The position numbers and the translations under genes are program-made. Below are positions 33,864-42,902 of a stretch of DNA of 64,000 nucleotides, piece after piece. The notes beneath the pieces were generated by a model that was not told where the DNA came from, ran no database searches, and saw only the letters and a program-made list of their open reading frames with translations. Numbering within the stretch: the stretch's first letter is position 1; every line of letters begins with the position of its first letter. The DNA is from Rhizobium sp. BK376. Its GTDB lineage: Bacteria; Pseudomonadota; Alphaproteobacteria; Rhizobiales; Rhizobiaceae. The stretch is from the NCBI RefSeq assembly GCF_004341625.1, contig NZ_SLZG01000013.1:1-64000 (forward strand). The letters run 5' to 3'.

Positions 33864-35156
33864 CTATTGCGCGAAGAAGGCGAAGCGGACCACGAACAGC
33901 CCGGCCACGATCTGCGTTGCCGGATGCAAGATCGACCAGCGGCCGGTACAGATTTTCAGCACCACATAGGTGACGAAGCCGAAGGCAAGGCCGTTGGCGA
34001 TCGAATAGGTGAAGGGCATGGCAAGCGCGGTGAGCGCAGCCGGTGCCGCCTCCGTCAAGTCGTCCCAGTCGATCTCGGTCAGTTCACGCATCATCAGGCA
34101 TGCAACATAAAGCAGGGCCGGAGCGGTTGCATAGGTCGGCACCGAAGCAGCAAGCGGCGATATGAACAAAGCGGCGAGGAAGAGTACGGCGATAGCCAGT
34201 GCCGTCAGGCCGGTGCGCCCGCCCGCCTGCACGCCCGAAGCGCTTTCGACATAGGCCGTCGTGCTGCTTGTGCCCATCAGCGAGCCGGCCACGATGGCGG
34301 CACTGTCGGCAAGCAAAGCCCGGCTCAGGCGGCTTGGCTGCCCATCCTCGATGAGCTTCGCGCGCTTGGCAACGCCAATCAGCGTGCCGGTCGCATCAAA
34401 GACTTCGACAAGCACGAACACCAGGATCACGTGGATGAGACCGCCATGAAGCGCGCCGACAATGTCGAGCTGCAAAAAGGTCGGCAGCATCGATGGCGGC
34501 ATGGAAACGATGCCGTGGAACTGGCTGACCCCTGTAATCCACGAGAGCACGGTCACGGCAAGAATGCCGATCAGGATCGCCCCTTTCACCTTCAAGGCAT
34601 CGAGCACGGCGATAGTGAAGAAGCCGAAGATCGCCAGAAGCGGACCGGTTTCCCGCAGGCTTCCCAGACCGACGAGCGTCGCCGGATTATCGACGACGAT
34701 GTTGGCGCTCTTCAGCGCGATGATCGCGAGGAAAAGACCGATACCGGCAGCGATCGCGCTTCTCAGCGAATGCGGAATACCGTCGATCAGCCATCTGCGA
34801 ACGCCGGTCACCGTCAGGAGCACGAAGATCATGCCCGAGATGAAGACCGCCCCGAGCGCCTGCTGCCAGGTGAAGCCGAGGGCCGCAACGACGGTGAAGG
34901 CGAAGAACGCATTGAGCCCCATGCCCGGCGCCATGCCGATCGGCCAGTTGGCGACGAGCGCCATCACGATCGAGCCCAATGCTGCGGCAAGACATGTGGC
35001 CACGAATATGGCGTCGCGATCCATGCCCGTGCTCGACAAGATGTCGGGGTTGACGAAGATGATATAGGACATCGTCAGGAACGTCGTTACCCCCGCGATG
35101 AGTTCGGTGCGCACGGTGGTGCCGTGCTCACGCAATTTGAAAAGCCCTTCAAACAT
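33864..35156 (-). CDS. purine permease of the AzgA-like NCS2 family
   Basis: The 430-residue membrane protein starts MFEGLFKLREHGTTVRTEL, after GGGAGGAACC; the frame extends to 35267 but that part does not resemble the family. It has about twelve hydrophobic segments and the AzgA signatures GVTTFLTMSYIIFVNPDIL and APGMGLNAFFAFTVV, with the conserved EVFDATGTLIGVAKRA and SSTTAYVESASGVQAGGRTGL. Such carriers import adenine, guanine and hypoxanthine by proton symport. Its place in the purine block supports uptake of the bases degraded by guaD and xdhAB. The exact base preference is not readable from sequence. Confidence 0.9.
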   Translation of the reverse strand: MFEGLFKLREHGTTVRTELIAGVTTFLTMSYIIFVNPDILSSTGMDRDAIFVATCLAAALGSIVMALVANWPIGMAPGMGLNAFFAFTVVAALGFTWQQALGAVFISGMIFVLLTVTGVRRWLIDGIPHSLRSAIAAGIGLFLAIIALKSANIVVDNPATLVGLGSLRETGPLLAIFGFFTIAVLDALKVKGAILIGILAVTVLSWITGVSQFHGIVSMPPSMLPTFLQLDIVGALHGGLIHVILVFVLVEVFDATGTLIGVAKRAKLIEDGQPSRLSRALLADSAAIVAGSLMGTSSTTAYVESASGVQAGGRTGLTALAIAVLFLAALFISPLAASVPTYATAPALLYVACLMMRELTEIDWDDLTEAAPAALTALAMPFTYSIANGLAFGFVTYVVLKICTGRWSILHPATQIVAGLFVVRFAFFAQ

Positions 35157-35325
35157 GGTTCCTCCCGAGGGCAGCGTTTCCGGCGCTCCCTGCTGTCGTG
35201 GCCCCCCGCATCTCCTCCAGATACAGGCACAAGCAATGCGACATACGGCGCATTTCCTGCGGTCCATGATTGTGCTTCGTCGGCGCGCGCACCGCTAGAG
35301 CGGGATTTCCCCGTAAAAATACGAA

Positions 35326-35380
35326 AGACTTTCAAATTTTCGCAGCTATTTTCGGGCTGTCTATTCCGCTTTTGAAAGCG
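35326..35380. promoter_or_regulatory. purine control region: second copy of the 16-base motif plus a short dyad
   Basis: AGACTTTCAAATTTTC at 35326-35341 is identical to the copy at 31744-31759. A dyad CGCTTTTGAAAGCG follows at 35367-35380 and contains the reverse complement of the CTTTCAAA core. Both lie in the 340-base divergent region between the purine permease (start 35156) and the ureidoglycine aminohydrolase (start 35496), where promoters for both genes must be. Nothing else is recognisable in this gap. Confidence 0.45.
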
Positions 35381-35495
35381 ACAAATGGCCTAAATAACCA
35401 TTAGATACGGATGAATCGCCAGCCCATCCAAGGGGTTTCGGCGTGATACTGCCGATTAGGCAACGATATATGCACAATAGTTCGCGGAGTGCAAA

Positions 35496-36320
35496 GTGAC
35501 CAAGCCAACCTATTTCGCGCCACGCGGCGGCCTGCCCGCCCAGACGGATCTTCTCACCGGTCGCGCAGTCTTCACGCAAGCCTATGCCGTGATCCCCAGG
35601 GGGGTGATGACGGATATCGTCACGAGCTATCTTCCCTTCTGGACCGGCACCCGCGTCTGGGTCATCGCCCGTCCGCTCTCCGGTTTCGCCGAAACTTTTT
35701 CGCAATATATCATGGAGGTTGCCCCCGGTGGCGGCAGCGACCAGCCGGAACTGGACCCGCAGGCCGAAGGGGTGCTCTTTGTCACAGAAGGCGAGATCAC
35801 GGTCGAAATCGGTGGCGAAACACATGTTCTGCGGCCTGGAGGCTACGGATTCCTGCCGCCGTCCAGCGGCTGGCGTCTGTACAATCGCGCACAGGTCGAG
35901 GCACGGTTCCATTGGATACGCAAGTCCTATGAGAAGGTTCCGGGGCTAGGCAGCCCGGAACCGATCTTTTTGAACGAACAGGATATCGCTCCGACTGCGA
36001 TGCCCGACACCGAAGGCAGGTGGGCGACGACCCGCTTCGCCGATCCGCTGGATCTCCGCCACGACATGCATGTCACGATCGTGACCCTGGAGCCGGGCGC
36101 CGTCATTCCCTTTGCGGAAACCCATGTGATGGAGCACGGCCTCTATGTCCTCGAAGGCAAGGCAGTCTACCGGCTGAATCAGGACTGGGTGGAAGTCGAA
36201 GCGGGCGACTTCATGTGGCTCCGCGCATTTTGCCCGCAAGCTTGCTACGCTGGTGGCCCCGGAAAGTTTCGTTATCTTCTCTATAAAGATGTCAACCGGC
36301 ACATGAAGCTCTTGCGCTAG
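35496..36320 (+). CDS. (S)-ureidoglycine aminohydrolase (bicupin)
   Basis: The 274-residue protein has a GTG start with GGAG seven bases upstream. Two cupin domains are visible: the first at about residues 70-125 (FVTEGEITVEIGGETHVLRPGGYGFLPP) and the second at about 185-260 (HVTIVTLEPGAVIPFAETHVMEHGLYVLEG with the metal-binding Glu, His and His). This is the UGHY/AllE (YlbA) type, which releases ammonia from ureidoglycine to give ureidoglycolate, the substrate of the broken allA at 33305. A decayed copy of its 3' end lies at 4695-4956. It is probably regulated with the purine genes through the shared motif in front of it. Confidence 0.9.
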   Translation: MTKPTYFAPRGGLPAQTDLLTGRAVFTQAYAVIPRGVMTDIVTSYLPFWTGTRVWVIARPLSGFAETFSQYIMEVAPGGGSDQPELDPQAEGVLFVTEGEITVEIGGETHVLRPGGYGFLPPSSGWRLYNRAQVEARFHWIRKSYEKVPGLGSPEPIFLNEQDIAPTAMPDTEGRWATTRFADPLDLRHDMHVTIVTLEPGAVIPFAETHVMEHGLYVLEGKAVYRLNQDWVEVEAGDFMWLRAFCPQACYAGGPGKFRYLLYKDVNRHMKLLR

Positions 36321-36380
36321 CATCGAATTGGCTCTGGCGTTTTCGACCGATCGTGGTGAATCCGCAGCGCGTTTTCAGGA

Positions 36381-37256
36381 TCAATGATCGGCCAAGCCTT
36401 CGAGCGCCACCATTTCCGCGGCGGATAGCTCCAAATCACACGCTTCAATATTTTGCTCCAAGTGTGCAATCGAGGAAGTGCCGGGGATTAGGATGATGGA
36501 AGGGGACTTTTGTAACAGCCAAGCAAGTGCAACTTGGGCAGGCCGAGCGTCTCTTCGAGCTGCTATCCCAACCACAGCCTCCAATTCCAGTAGGCCACCA
36601 GAGTGCAAAGGCCAGAAGGGAATGAACGCAATCTTATTCAGTTCGCAGTAAGTCAACACGTCCTCGTGCACCCGAGTGATAAGATTGTAGACGTTCTGGA
36701 CTGTCGCAATCTCGACTACGCTCCTTGCTCGCTCAATCGCCTCGACGCCGACTTCCGAAAGCCCGATATGACGAATTTTCCCTTCGTCGCGGAGAGCGCG
36801 GAATACTTCCATGGTCTCCTCCACCGGAATTGCGGGATCGATCCGATGAAGCTGGCAAAGATTGAGACATTCCACTCCAAGCTTGCGGAGGCTACCTTCG
36901 ACCGCATCGCGGATATGCCTCTCGGACCCATTCATTGAAATGCCCGGGTTCTCCCTCGTCGCGGGGCCATCTTTGCGAACCAGGCCTGCTTTCGTGCCGA
37001 TCACGAGACCAGAGGGATAGGGATAGAGAGCTTCGCGGATGATGCGCTCATTGTGGTCGGGGCCATAAACATCTGCGGTGTCGATGAAATCAACGCCAAG
37101 CTCGACCGCCCGACGGAGCAATGCACGCGCATAGCCTTCGTCTTCAGGAGGCCCCCAAACTCCAGGACCGGTCAGCTTCATCGCGCCATAGCCCATTCGG
37201 TGTACTGGTAGCTCGCCACCAATGTTAAACACGCCACTTTTCGCCACCATTCCCAT
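36381..37256 (-). CDS. aldo/keto reductase controlled by a MerR promoter
   Basis: The 291-residue protein contains the AKR tetrad: Asp59 and Tyr64 (FIDTADVYGP), Lys89 (VIGTKA) and His in CQLHRIDP, and the NADPH-binding ILIPGTSSIAHLEQN near the end. The start at 37256 has AAGGA about seven bases upstream; the frame runs on to a TTG at 37289, but that lies immediately beside the -10 of the predicted promoter, too close to be translated. A divergent MerR gene and a 19-base-spacer promoter suggest induction by a metal, drug or electrophile. The substrate is unknown; related AKRs reduce aldehydes and ketones. Confidence 0.88.
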   Translation of the reverse strand: MGMVAKSGVFNIGGELPVHRMGYGAMKLTGPGVWGPPEDEGYARALLRRAVELGVDFIDTADVYGPDHNERIIREALYPYPSGLVIGTKAGLVRKDGPATRENPGISMNGSERHIRDAVEGSLRKLGVECLNLCQLHRIDPAIPVEETMEVFRALRDEGKIRHIGLSEVGVEAIERARSVVEIATVQNVYNLITRVHEDVLTYCELNKIAFIPFWPLHSGGLLELEAVVGIAARRDARPAQVALAWLLQKSPSIILIPGTSSIAHLEQNIEACDLELSAAEMVALEGLADH

Positions 37257-37291
37257 TGCAATTTCCTTTTCGACATTAGCAGGTGACAAGT

Positions 37292-37322
37292 CTTATAAGT
37301 GTGGAGTACAGTCCCTAGTCAA
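37292..37322 (-). promoter_or_regulatory. MerR-type promoter with 19-bp spacer
   Basis: On the minus strand TTGACT (37322-37317) and TATAAG (37297-37292) are separated by exactly 19 bases. The spacer carries the imperfect dyad GGACTGTACTCC. Over-long spacers with a central dyad are the hallmark of MerR-activated promoters, which the regulator untwists to allow transcription. It faces the aldo/keto reductase at 36381 and lies directly before the MerR gene at 37335. Confidence 0.7.
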
Positions 37323-37334
37323 TAGGGAAAAACG

Positions 37335-37787
37335 ATGCTGATTTCAGAATTTTCAAAGGCAACCGAACTGAGCCGGGATACGGTGCGCTTCTACGTACGC
37401 CTAGGCCTTCTCCGACCTCGGGCCACCGATAAGGGCGGGCGCCGCCCTTATCAAATTTTCACTGACGAGGACGTTCAGGCAGCAAAGATAATACGAGTTG
37501 CCCAGTCACTAGGGATGCCGCTAAAGGAAATTGCCAATATTGCCAAGGAGCGTCGCGAGGGGCGTATGACCCGGAAGCGAAGCGCCGAAGTTCTGCGCGG
37601 GCAACTCGCAGTACTAGAAATCAAAGCTACTGAATTGCAAGCAATTACAGCCTATCTACGTGACGAGATCGCCTGGCTCGAAGGCGACGCAACAGGCTCT
37701 CTCGCTGATTTCGGGGACTATCTGAAGAATGCGCCGCGCAGTATTCCCTACGAAAAACTGGACTCCCACTCTCAGCATCCGGTCTAG
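37335..37787 (+). CDS. MerR family transcriptional regulator
   Basis: The 150-residue protein begins MLISEFSKATELSRDTVRFYVRLGLLRPRA, the MerR helix-turn-helix and first wing, followed by RPYQIFTDEDVQAAKIIRVAQSLGMPLKEI and a long dimerisation coiled coil at about residues 85-125. The C-terminus lacks the cysteine pattern of metal-sensing members, so an organic inducer is more likely. It is divergent from the aldo/keto reductase at 36381 and lies next to a classical MerR promoter. It ends overlapping the 3' end of the next aldo/keto reductase by four bases. Confidence 0.87.
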   Translation: MLISEFSKATELSRDTVRFYVRLGLLRPRATDKGGRRPYQIFTDEDVQAAKIIRVAQSLGMPLKEIANIAKERREGRMTRKRSAEVLRGQLAVLEIKATELQAITAYLRDEIAWLEGDATGSLADFGDYLKNAPRSIPYEKLDSHSQHPV

Positions 37788-38866
37788 TATCGCGCGGGAT
37801 TGTCAGCAATCATTGGCAAAGCACTTGTCCGTGTCCCGTCGACCTTTGCACCAGCAAAGGCCAAATGGGGTGCGAGACTACGATTGTTCTCCGCCGGAAA
37901 ATTTAGCACGGGCGTAGAAACTGCATCCAGTTCGGCCACGTGACCCGGTGTCAGATTGATGTCGAGCGCTTCAAGATTTGCATGTAGCTGCTCGATCCGC
38001 CGTGCTCCAATCAGTGTAGATTCAACACCGGGCCGGCGGTGAACCCATGCCAGGGCCACTGCGGCGGCGGTAGAGTCGTTAGCAGCAGCGACTTTGTTGA
38101 GTGCATCTATGATGACGAACTCTCCTTCAGTCGGACCGCTAGAAGACCCAGTCCGGTCGGATTTAAGCTTGCCAGCGTTCTCGCGAGTGTACTTCCCGGA
38201 AAGCTTCCCACCGCGGAGCGGTCCCCAAGGCATGACTCCTAAACCCAGCTCCTGTGCCATTGGAACCAGTTCACCCTCGACAGTGCGGGCGAGGAGAGAG
38301 TACTCGACCTGCATTGCTATCAGGGGCGCCCAACCACGAAAATCGGTGATCATCTGCGCCTGCGATGCCTTCCACGCGGGCACGTCAGATATCCCTAGAT
38401 ACCGTACCTTGCCCGCAGTGACCAAGTCATCCATGGCCCGCAGCGTCTCTTCAATCGGAGTTCTCCGATCCCAATTATGCAACCAATAGAGATCAATAAA
38501 GTCCGTTTGGAGACGACGCAATGACGCCTCACATTGTTCAACAATTGCCTTACGGCCCGCTCCGCCGCCGTTCGGATCGCCGATATGAAGGTTGCCGAAG
38601 AACTTGGTCGACAGAACGGCACGGTTGCGGCGACCTGGTCGCGCAGCAAAGTAATCTCCGATAATCTTCTCAGAGTGCCCATTCGTATAGATGTTGGCCG
38701 TATCGATAAAGTTGCCACCACGACCAAGATACTCACCAAGAATGGCCTCGGATTCCGCGACGCTCGAACCCCACCCCCAATCTTCGCCGAAAGTCATTGT
38801 GCCAAGACAGAAAGGGCTAACTCGGAGGCCTGATCGTCCGAGTGTGACATACGAATCAAGTGACAT
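37784..38866 (-). CDS. aldo/keto reductase
   Basis: This 360-residue oxidoreductase has Asp55 and Tyr60 (FIDTANIYTNG), Lys88 (VLSTKFF) and His130 (DLYWLHNWD), the AKR tetrad, and the cofactor segment ESTLIGARRIEQLHANLEALD. The extended insertion GNLHIGDPNGGGAGRKAIVEQ resembles the AKR group of YajO/Tas-like enzymes. GAGGACA precedes the ATG. The gene is followed upstream, on the same strand and 116 bases away, by an MFS carrier gene, and converges with the MerR gene. It may act on a compound brought in by the carrier, but that is inference. Confidence 0.87.
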   Translation of the reverse strand: MSLDSYVTLGRSGLRVSPFCLGTMTFGEDWGWGSSVAESEAILGEYLGRGGNFIDTANIYTNGHSEKIIGDYFAARPGRRNRAVLSTKFFGNLHIGDPNGGGAGRKAIVEQCEASLRRLQTDFIDLYWLHNWDRRTPIEETLRAMDDLVTAGKVRYLGISDVPAWKASQAQMITDFRGWAPLIAMQVEYSLLARTVEGELVPMAQELGLGVMPWGPLRGGKLSGKYTRENAGKLKSDRTGSSSGPTEGEFVIIDALNKVAAANDSTAAAVALAWVHRRPGVESTLIGARRIEQLHANLEALDINLTPGHVAELDAVSTPVLNFPAENNRSLAPHLAFAGAKVDGTRTSALPMIADNPARY

Positions 38867-38981
38867 TTGTTTGTCCTCTTATGGATGGATATCGCTCGCC
38901 CGGCGCATGCCATGCGAGGTATTCGTGGTGGATCGCGCCCTAGCGCGATGCTAACAGTGTGGGGGCGGGGCTTAAGGAGAG

Positions 38982-40229
38982 CTACGAGTTCGCCCTGGTC
39001 GGTCGAAGCAGCATTGACAGAGCGGCAGCGATGAGCGAGAGGCCAATGAACCCTTGCAGAACCGTCTGATAGTGGCCGTGGAGATCGACTAGACGACCAG
39101 TAGTCCATGTCGCGGCTAGAGAAAGCACTACCATTATGGGTGTCACAAGGCCAGCCACCGTTCCGAACGCGTTTCGTCCAAAGACCTGGCCGACAACATA
39201 TGCCATCATGACAGCGGAAGCCCCGCCACTAGCACCGGCGATCAAAGCCCCGATACCAAAAGAAAGCGCCGAACCTTCGTTCATAAATAGCAAGCAAGCA
39301 ATCACGTAGCCGGCAGCCGGAATCGTCGTCAGTACCCTGAGCGGAATTCTATCGGCGAGCCAGCCCACTAGTAGCTTGCTTGCCACCGAAGACACTGCCA
39401 AACCCGACAAAAAGAACGAGGCTGCCTGTAAGTCGACATGCGACGCGTTCGCCATGGGGACTAAATACGTCATCAGCTGGCTAACTATCAGAGGAGAAAT
39501 TGTTACAATTAGCCCAACGACCCAAAAGTGCGGGGAGCGGATCAGAGCCCGAACCTCAAAACTCTCAGACTGCCGGGACGCGGTCGAAGGTACTGCGCTT
39601 GCCGGATCCGGCATACCATCCGGAAAGAGACCTTTGTCTTCTGGCCAGTTGACGATCAGGCGAATCGCGAAGGGGATCATGAGCGCAATGATCACACCGT
39701 AGGCGACCATTGTTGGCGAAAAGCCGAAGCGGCCGATAGAGTAGGTCATTAGCGGAGCAATGAAAAAGCCTGGCAACGCAAAGCCGCATGAAGCTATTCC
39801 GAACGCCAATCCCCGCCTTAACGTGAACCATCGTGCGATCATAGTTTGTGCGACAGGAAGTGCCATTTGGCCGATGCCGAACACTAGGGCGTAGATCACA
39901 GCAACTTGCCACACCTCGGTGACCATGCTCAGCGCAAGGTAGCCCACCGACATTGCAGTCAGGATCGCAGCTGAAAACCAAGATAGGGGGACCCGGCCAA
40001 CGAGGATCCCGAAAAGAGCTGAAGAGATGCCATAAGAGATCATCATGATCCCAGTTGTCGCTAACAATATTTCTTCATTTGAGACCGCAAAGCGATCGCG
40101 AAAGCTGACAATAATAATGCCGTTGAGATAGACCTGACCTGGCCCCACGGCCTGCATTAGCGCGGAGAAGAATACGATAACCCATCCGTAATATAGTTTT
40201 GGTTTCGGCACTGCTTTATCTATATCCAC
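38982..40229 (-). CDS. MFS transporter (monocarboxylate/oxalate-formate antiporter-like)
   Basis: The 415-residue protein has a GTG start with GAGGGAAAG upstream and twelve hydrophobic segments in two halves separated by a polar loop at about residues 200-225 (DGMPDPASAVPSTASRQSES). The opening LYYGWVIVFFSALMQAVG and the segment MALPVAQTMIARWFTLRRGLAFGIASCG match the OFA/monocarboxylate branch of the major facilitator superfamily. The substrate is probably an organic anion. It is on the same strand as the aldo/keto reductase at 37784 and divergent from the AraC gene at 40558. Confidence 0.86.
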   Translation of the reverse strand: MDIDKAVPKPKLYYGWVIVFFSALMQAVGPGQVYLNGIIIVSFRDRFAVSNEEILLATTGIMMISYGISSALFGILVGRVPLSWFSAAILTAMSVGYLALSMVTEVWQVAVIYALVFGIGQMALPVAQTMIARWFTLRRGLAFGIASCGFALPGFFIAPLMTYSIGRFGFSPTMVAYGVIIALMIPFAIRLIVNWPEDKGLFPDGMPDPASAVPSTASRQSESFEVRALIRSPHFWVVGLIVTISPLIVSQLMTYLVPMANASHVDLQAASFFLSGLAVSSVASKLLVGWLADRIPLRVLTTIPAAGYVIACLLFMNEGSALSFGIGALIAGASGGASAVMMAYVVGQVFGRNAFGTVAGLVTPIMVVLSLAATWTTGRLVDLHGHYQTVLQGFIGLSLIAAALSMLLRPTRANS

Positions 40230-40557
40230 GATACTTTCCCTCGCCTTCTGGCCGCGGGTATCCGGACCATCCCGGTGTCACCGACTTTCGGTGATTTCAG
40301 TTTTGGTCTGGTATTCGGATCCCATTTTGCTGCCGCCACCGAAACCTTCCTTGGAAAGGCTGACAACCATGCCATCGAGGTGGCCAATTCTGGAAAACGG
40401 TCTTGCAAGATTCTGCGGCCGCCCCCTTCATTAAAACCACAATTGAATCGCGTCTCAGTAGATCAATGCTGCCGTTCTCTTGCATTTTCCTGTCATTCTC
40501 GATGAATTCCTGTATCTGACTATTGCCGTCCATGTGCTCTCCTGCTTTCTTGCCGAC

Positions 40558-41481
40558 ATGGAACAACTTGCGGAGCTTCGCGAATTGATTGGTCGTCATA
40601 TCGCCCCCGGTGATATGACGACGTCCCTTACCCCGGTCCCGATGCTGAGGATCACGCGCAGCCACATAACGACTGAACCGATCGCGCATGTATTCGAACC
40701 CGTATTGGCGGTGGTCGCTCAGGGGGAAAAGCGAATAGTTCTTGGCGATCGAATATTCTCCTATGGGATCGGCCAATATCTTATTGTTTCTGTCGATCTC
40801 CCTGTACGAAGCCACATCGTTTCCGCAACTAAAGAAAAACCGTTCTTCGCAATTGGCTTGACGCTCAAGCCGGCCGCTATTGCAAGCGTTCTTCTCGAAG
40901 TCGCGACAGCGGAGCCTGCTGCGGTCGGACTTGCTGGAATAGGCGTCAGTGACGCTCCCGCCGATCTCCTTGATCCGATCCTCCGCCTGGTGAGGCTCCT
41001 CGATTCGCCAAGAGACATTCCGGTCCTGCTACCTGGAATCGAGCGAGAGATTCTTTGGCGCTTGCTCAATGGAGAACAGGGGGCAATAGTCCGTCAGGTT
41101 GGTTTCGCAGACAGCCGATTGTCTCAGATTAGCCATTCTATTCGATGGATTCGAACGCATTTCGCTGAAGCACTCAGCGTCGACGATCTCGCCTCGCAAG
41201 CCCAGATGAGCTTATCGACATTTCACCGTCATTTTCGCGCGGTGACTACGATGACTCCGATTCAGTATCAAAAGCAAGTTCGCTTACAAGAAGCTCGAGC
41301 TCGACTGATCGCAGACGCCGAAGACGTCGCCTCTGTTGGATTTTCAGTCGGCTACGACAGCCCGTCTCAATTCAGCCGTGAGTATAGCCGGTTCTTTGGT
41401 TCGCCTCCCGGACGGGATGCGGCGCGCCTGCGCATGATATCGCTACCCGACACAGCGCAGTCTAGCGTTTTGTCCTACTGA
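40558..41481 (+). CDS. AraC family transcriptional regulator with AraC_N domain (paralogue of 3751)
   Basis: The start MEQLAELRELIGRH corresponds to that of the paralogue at 3751; the frame is open to 40480 without support. Residues about 20-190 form the AraC_N domain (FEPVLAVVAQGEKRIVLGDRIFSYGIGQYL) and about 195-295 hold two helix-turn-helix motifs (DDLASQAQMSLSTFHRHFRAV and VASVGFSVGYDSPSQFSREY). It is 307 residues long and divergent from the MFS carrier gene at 38982. Like its paralogue it stands next to an oxidoreductase region, so it likely activates the transporter and the reductase genes. Confidence 0.85.
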   Translation: MEQLAELRELIGRHIAPGDMTTSLTPVPMLRITRSHITTEPIAHVFEPVLAVVAQGEKRIVLGDRIFSYGIGQYLIVSVDLPVRSHIVSATKEKPFFAIGLTLKPAAIASVLLEVATAEPAAVGLAGIGVSDAPADLLDPILRLVRLLDSPRDIPVLLPGIEREILWRLLNGEQGAIVRQVGFADSRLSQISHSIRWIRTHFAEALSVDDLASQAQMSLSTFHRHFRAVTTMTPIQYQKQVRLQEARARLIADAEDVASVGFSVGYDSPSQFSREYSRFFGSPPGRDAARLRMISLPDTAQSSVLSY

Positions 41482-42014
41482 TCCTGTACTTGCTCGGTCA
41501 CGCGTGCCAGCCAATAAGTTAAAGGCTGTGGCGTCCAAAGCCGCCGAAGCAAGGAATTGAAGGCAGCATCCAGGCTGCGCTGACATTAGTAAAACAATTC
41601 TTGTGGCCGTTCGAAATTAGCGGCGAGTCGGCGTGGACTTTACTCACCGCTCTTGGGTCAAGGCAGCGAACCAGTACGATAGAATTCCATGTTTCTCTAC
41701 GGCAGCGCGGAGGCGCCAGAGGCCGCATCACCAATTCGCAAGCGACAGTTTCTCGTCCTAACGGAAATACTTCTGTCTTGATCTGAAGTAATTGCCCAAA
41801 TCCATTCTTCGCTCCGGTGAACGGCAGGGACACATACTAGGTCAGACTCAGCATCAGTGGCACCCGGAAATCGAGCCATTCTCCCTGATACCCCGTAGAT
41901 GTACATTCGAGGCTATAGCTCCCCCGGCTTTGACCGGCTTGCGCTGAAAACCCACTCAATGCGCGACCGAGTACAATCGAATTGTCAGGGGCATCTCAAA
42001 CATGATTTCGAAAC
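41482..42014. other. intergenic stretch without a recognisable gene
   Basis: This 533-base gap between the AraC gene and the converging LysR gene holds only two short overlapping minus-strand frames (41519-41833 and 41697-41906) with no recognisable domain and no ribosome site worth reporting. Composition and stop pattern suggest decayed coding DNA, but I cannot name its origin. Confidence 0.4.
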
Positions 42015-42902
42015 CTAAGTGTCGCTACTTCTGGTAATCTTTAGCAGAAAATCGACAACCGCGCGCACTTTGGCAGGTGTCCGCCGATTTGCAGGAAAAA
42101 CAATGGCGATTGGTTCGGCCTCGATCTCGTAGTCCTCGAGGAGCGGCACCAGTTGACCGCGCTTCAGTTCCTCGCGAAACAACCACCAAGTTGCCTGAGA
42201 TATCCCCAAACCTTTGACGGCCGCTTCACGCAGTATATCACCGCTGTCCGTGATCAAAGCGCCGGACACTCGTACGACGTTTTCGCCGCCGCCCTCGCCG
42301 CGGAAGTGCCAATTGGGACCAAATGCCCCGGTTATGCAATTGTGGGCGGCAAGGTCCTCTGGGGTCTCTGGCTTGCCATATCGCTCGATGTAGCTTGGCG
42401 CGGCTACGGTCTTTTGGACGCCGCGCACGAGAATACGGTTTATCAGCCGCGAATCCATCAATCGACCAGAATGGACGACGAGATCGAATCCCCCTTCAAT
42501 GGGATTTGCCGTTTGGCTTTTCAGGCAGAGATCAAGCACCACCTTGGGATATTGCTCATAGAACTCCGCCAAAGCCGGGATCACGGTCATCCGGCCGAAT
42601 GAAGGAGGCAGCGCGATCCGAACTGGACCACTCGGAGCGATATTGGCTTCTCGGATTGACCCTTCCGCGTCGTCCAGATCTGCGAGGATTTGCCGACAGC
42701 GCTCATAATATTCGGCACCGTATTCAGTAAGATGCATTCGTCTGGTGGTCCTGTGAACTAACTGGACCCCAAGTCCTTCTTCGAGCCGTGTCACGCTTTT
42801 CGTGACGGCGGACGTGGTAGTGGAAAGCGCCTTCGCAGCAACGGTGAATCCACCAAGCTCCGCGACCCGGACGAACGACAATATATCCTGAAATCTGTTC
42901 AA
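42015..42902 (-). CDS. LysR family transcriptional regulator, divergent from the 43-55 kb operon
   Basis: The 295-residue protein starts at a TTG (MNRFQDILSFVRVAELGGF) and has the helix-turn-helix TVAAKALSTTTSAVTKSVTRLEEGLGVQLVHRTTRRM at about residues 18-60, followed by the effector-binding domain (SGPVRIALPPSFGRMTVIPALAEF). It belongs to the CrgA/YafC-like group of LysR proteins. A 250-base divergent region separates it from the amidohydrolase gene at 43153, so it probably controls that operon in response to the imported compound. No confident LysR box was picked out. Confidence 0.86.
   Translation of the reverse strand: MNRFQDILSFVRVAELGGFTVAAKALSTTTSAVTKSVTRLEEGLGVQLVHRTTRRMHLTEYGAEYYERCRQILADLDDAEGSIREANIAPSGPVRIALPPSFGRMTVIPALAEFYEQYPKVVLDLCLKSQTANPIEGGFDLVVHSGRLMDSRLINRILVRGVQKTVAAPSYIERYGKPETPEDLAAHNCITGAFGPNWHFRGEGGGENVVRVSGALITDSGDILREAAVKGLGISQATWWLFREELKRGQLVPLLEDYEIEAEPIAIVFPANRRTPAKVRAVVDFLLKITRSSDT

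Noticed and set aside
33867..35375. A 502-codon open frame opposite the purine permease
   Set aside because: The translation is rich in His, Asp, Arg and Gln, typical of antisense reading of membrane-protein codons.
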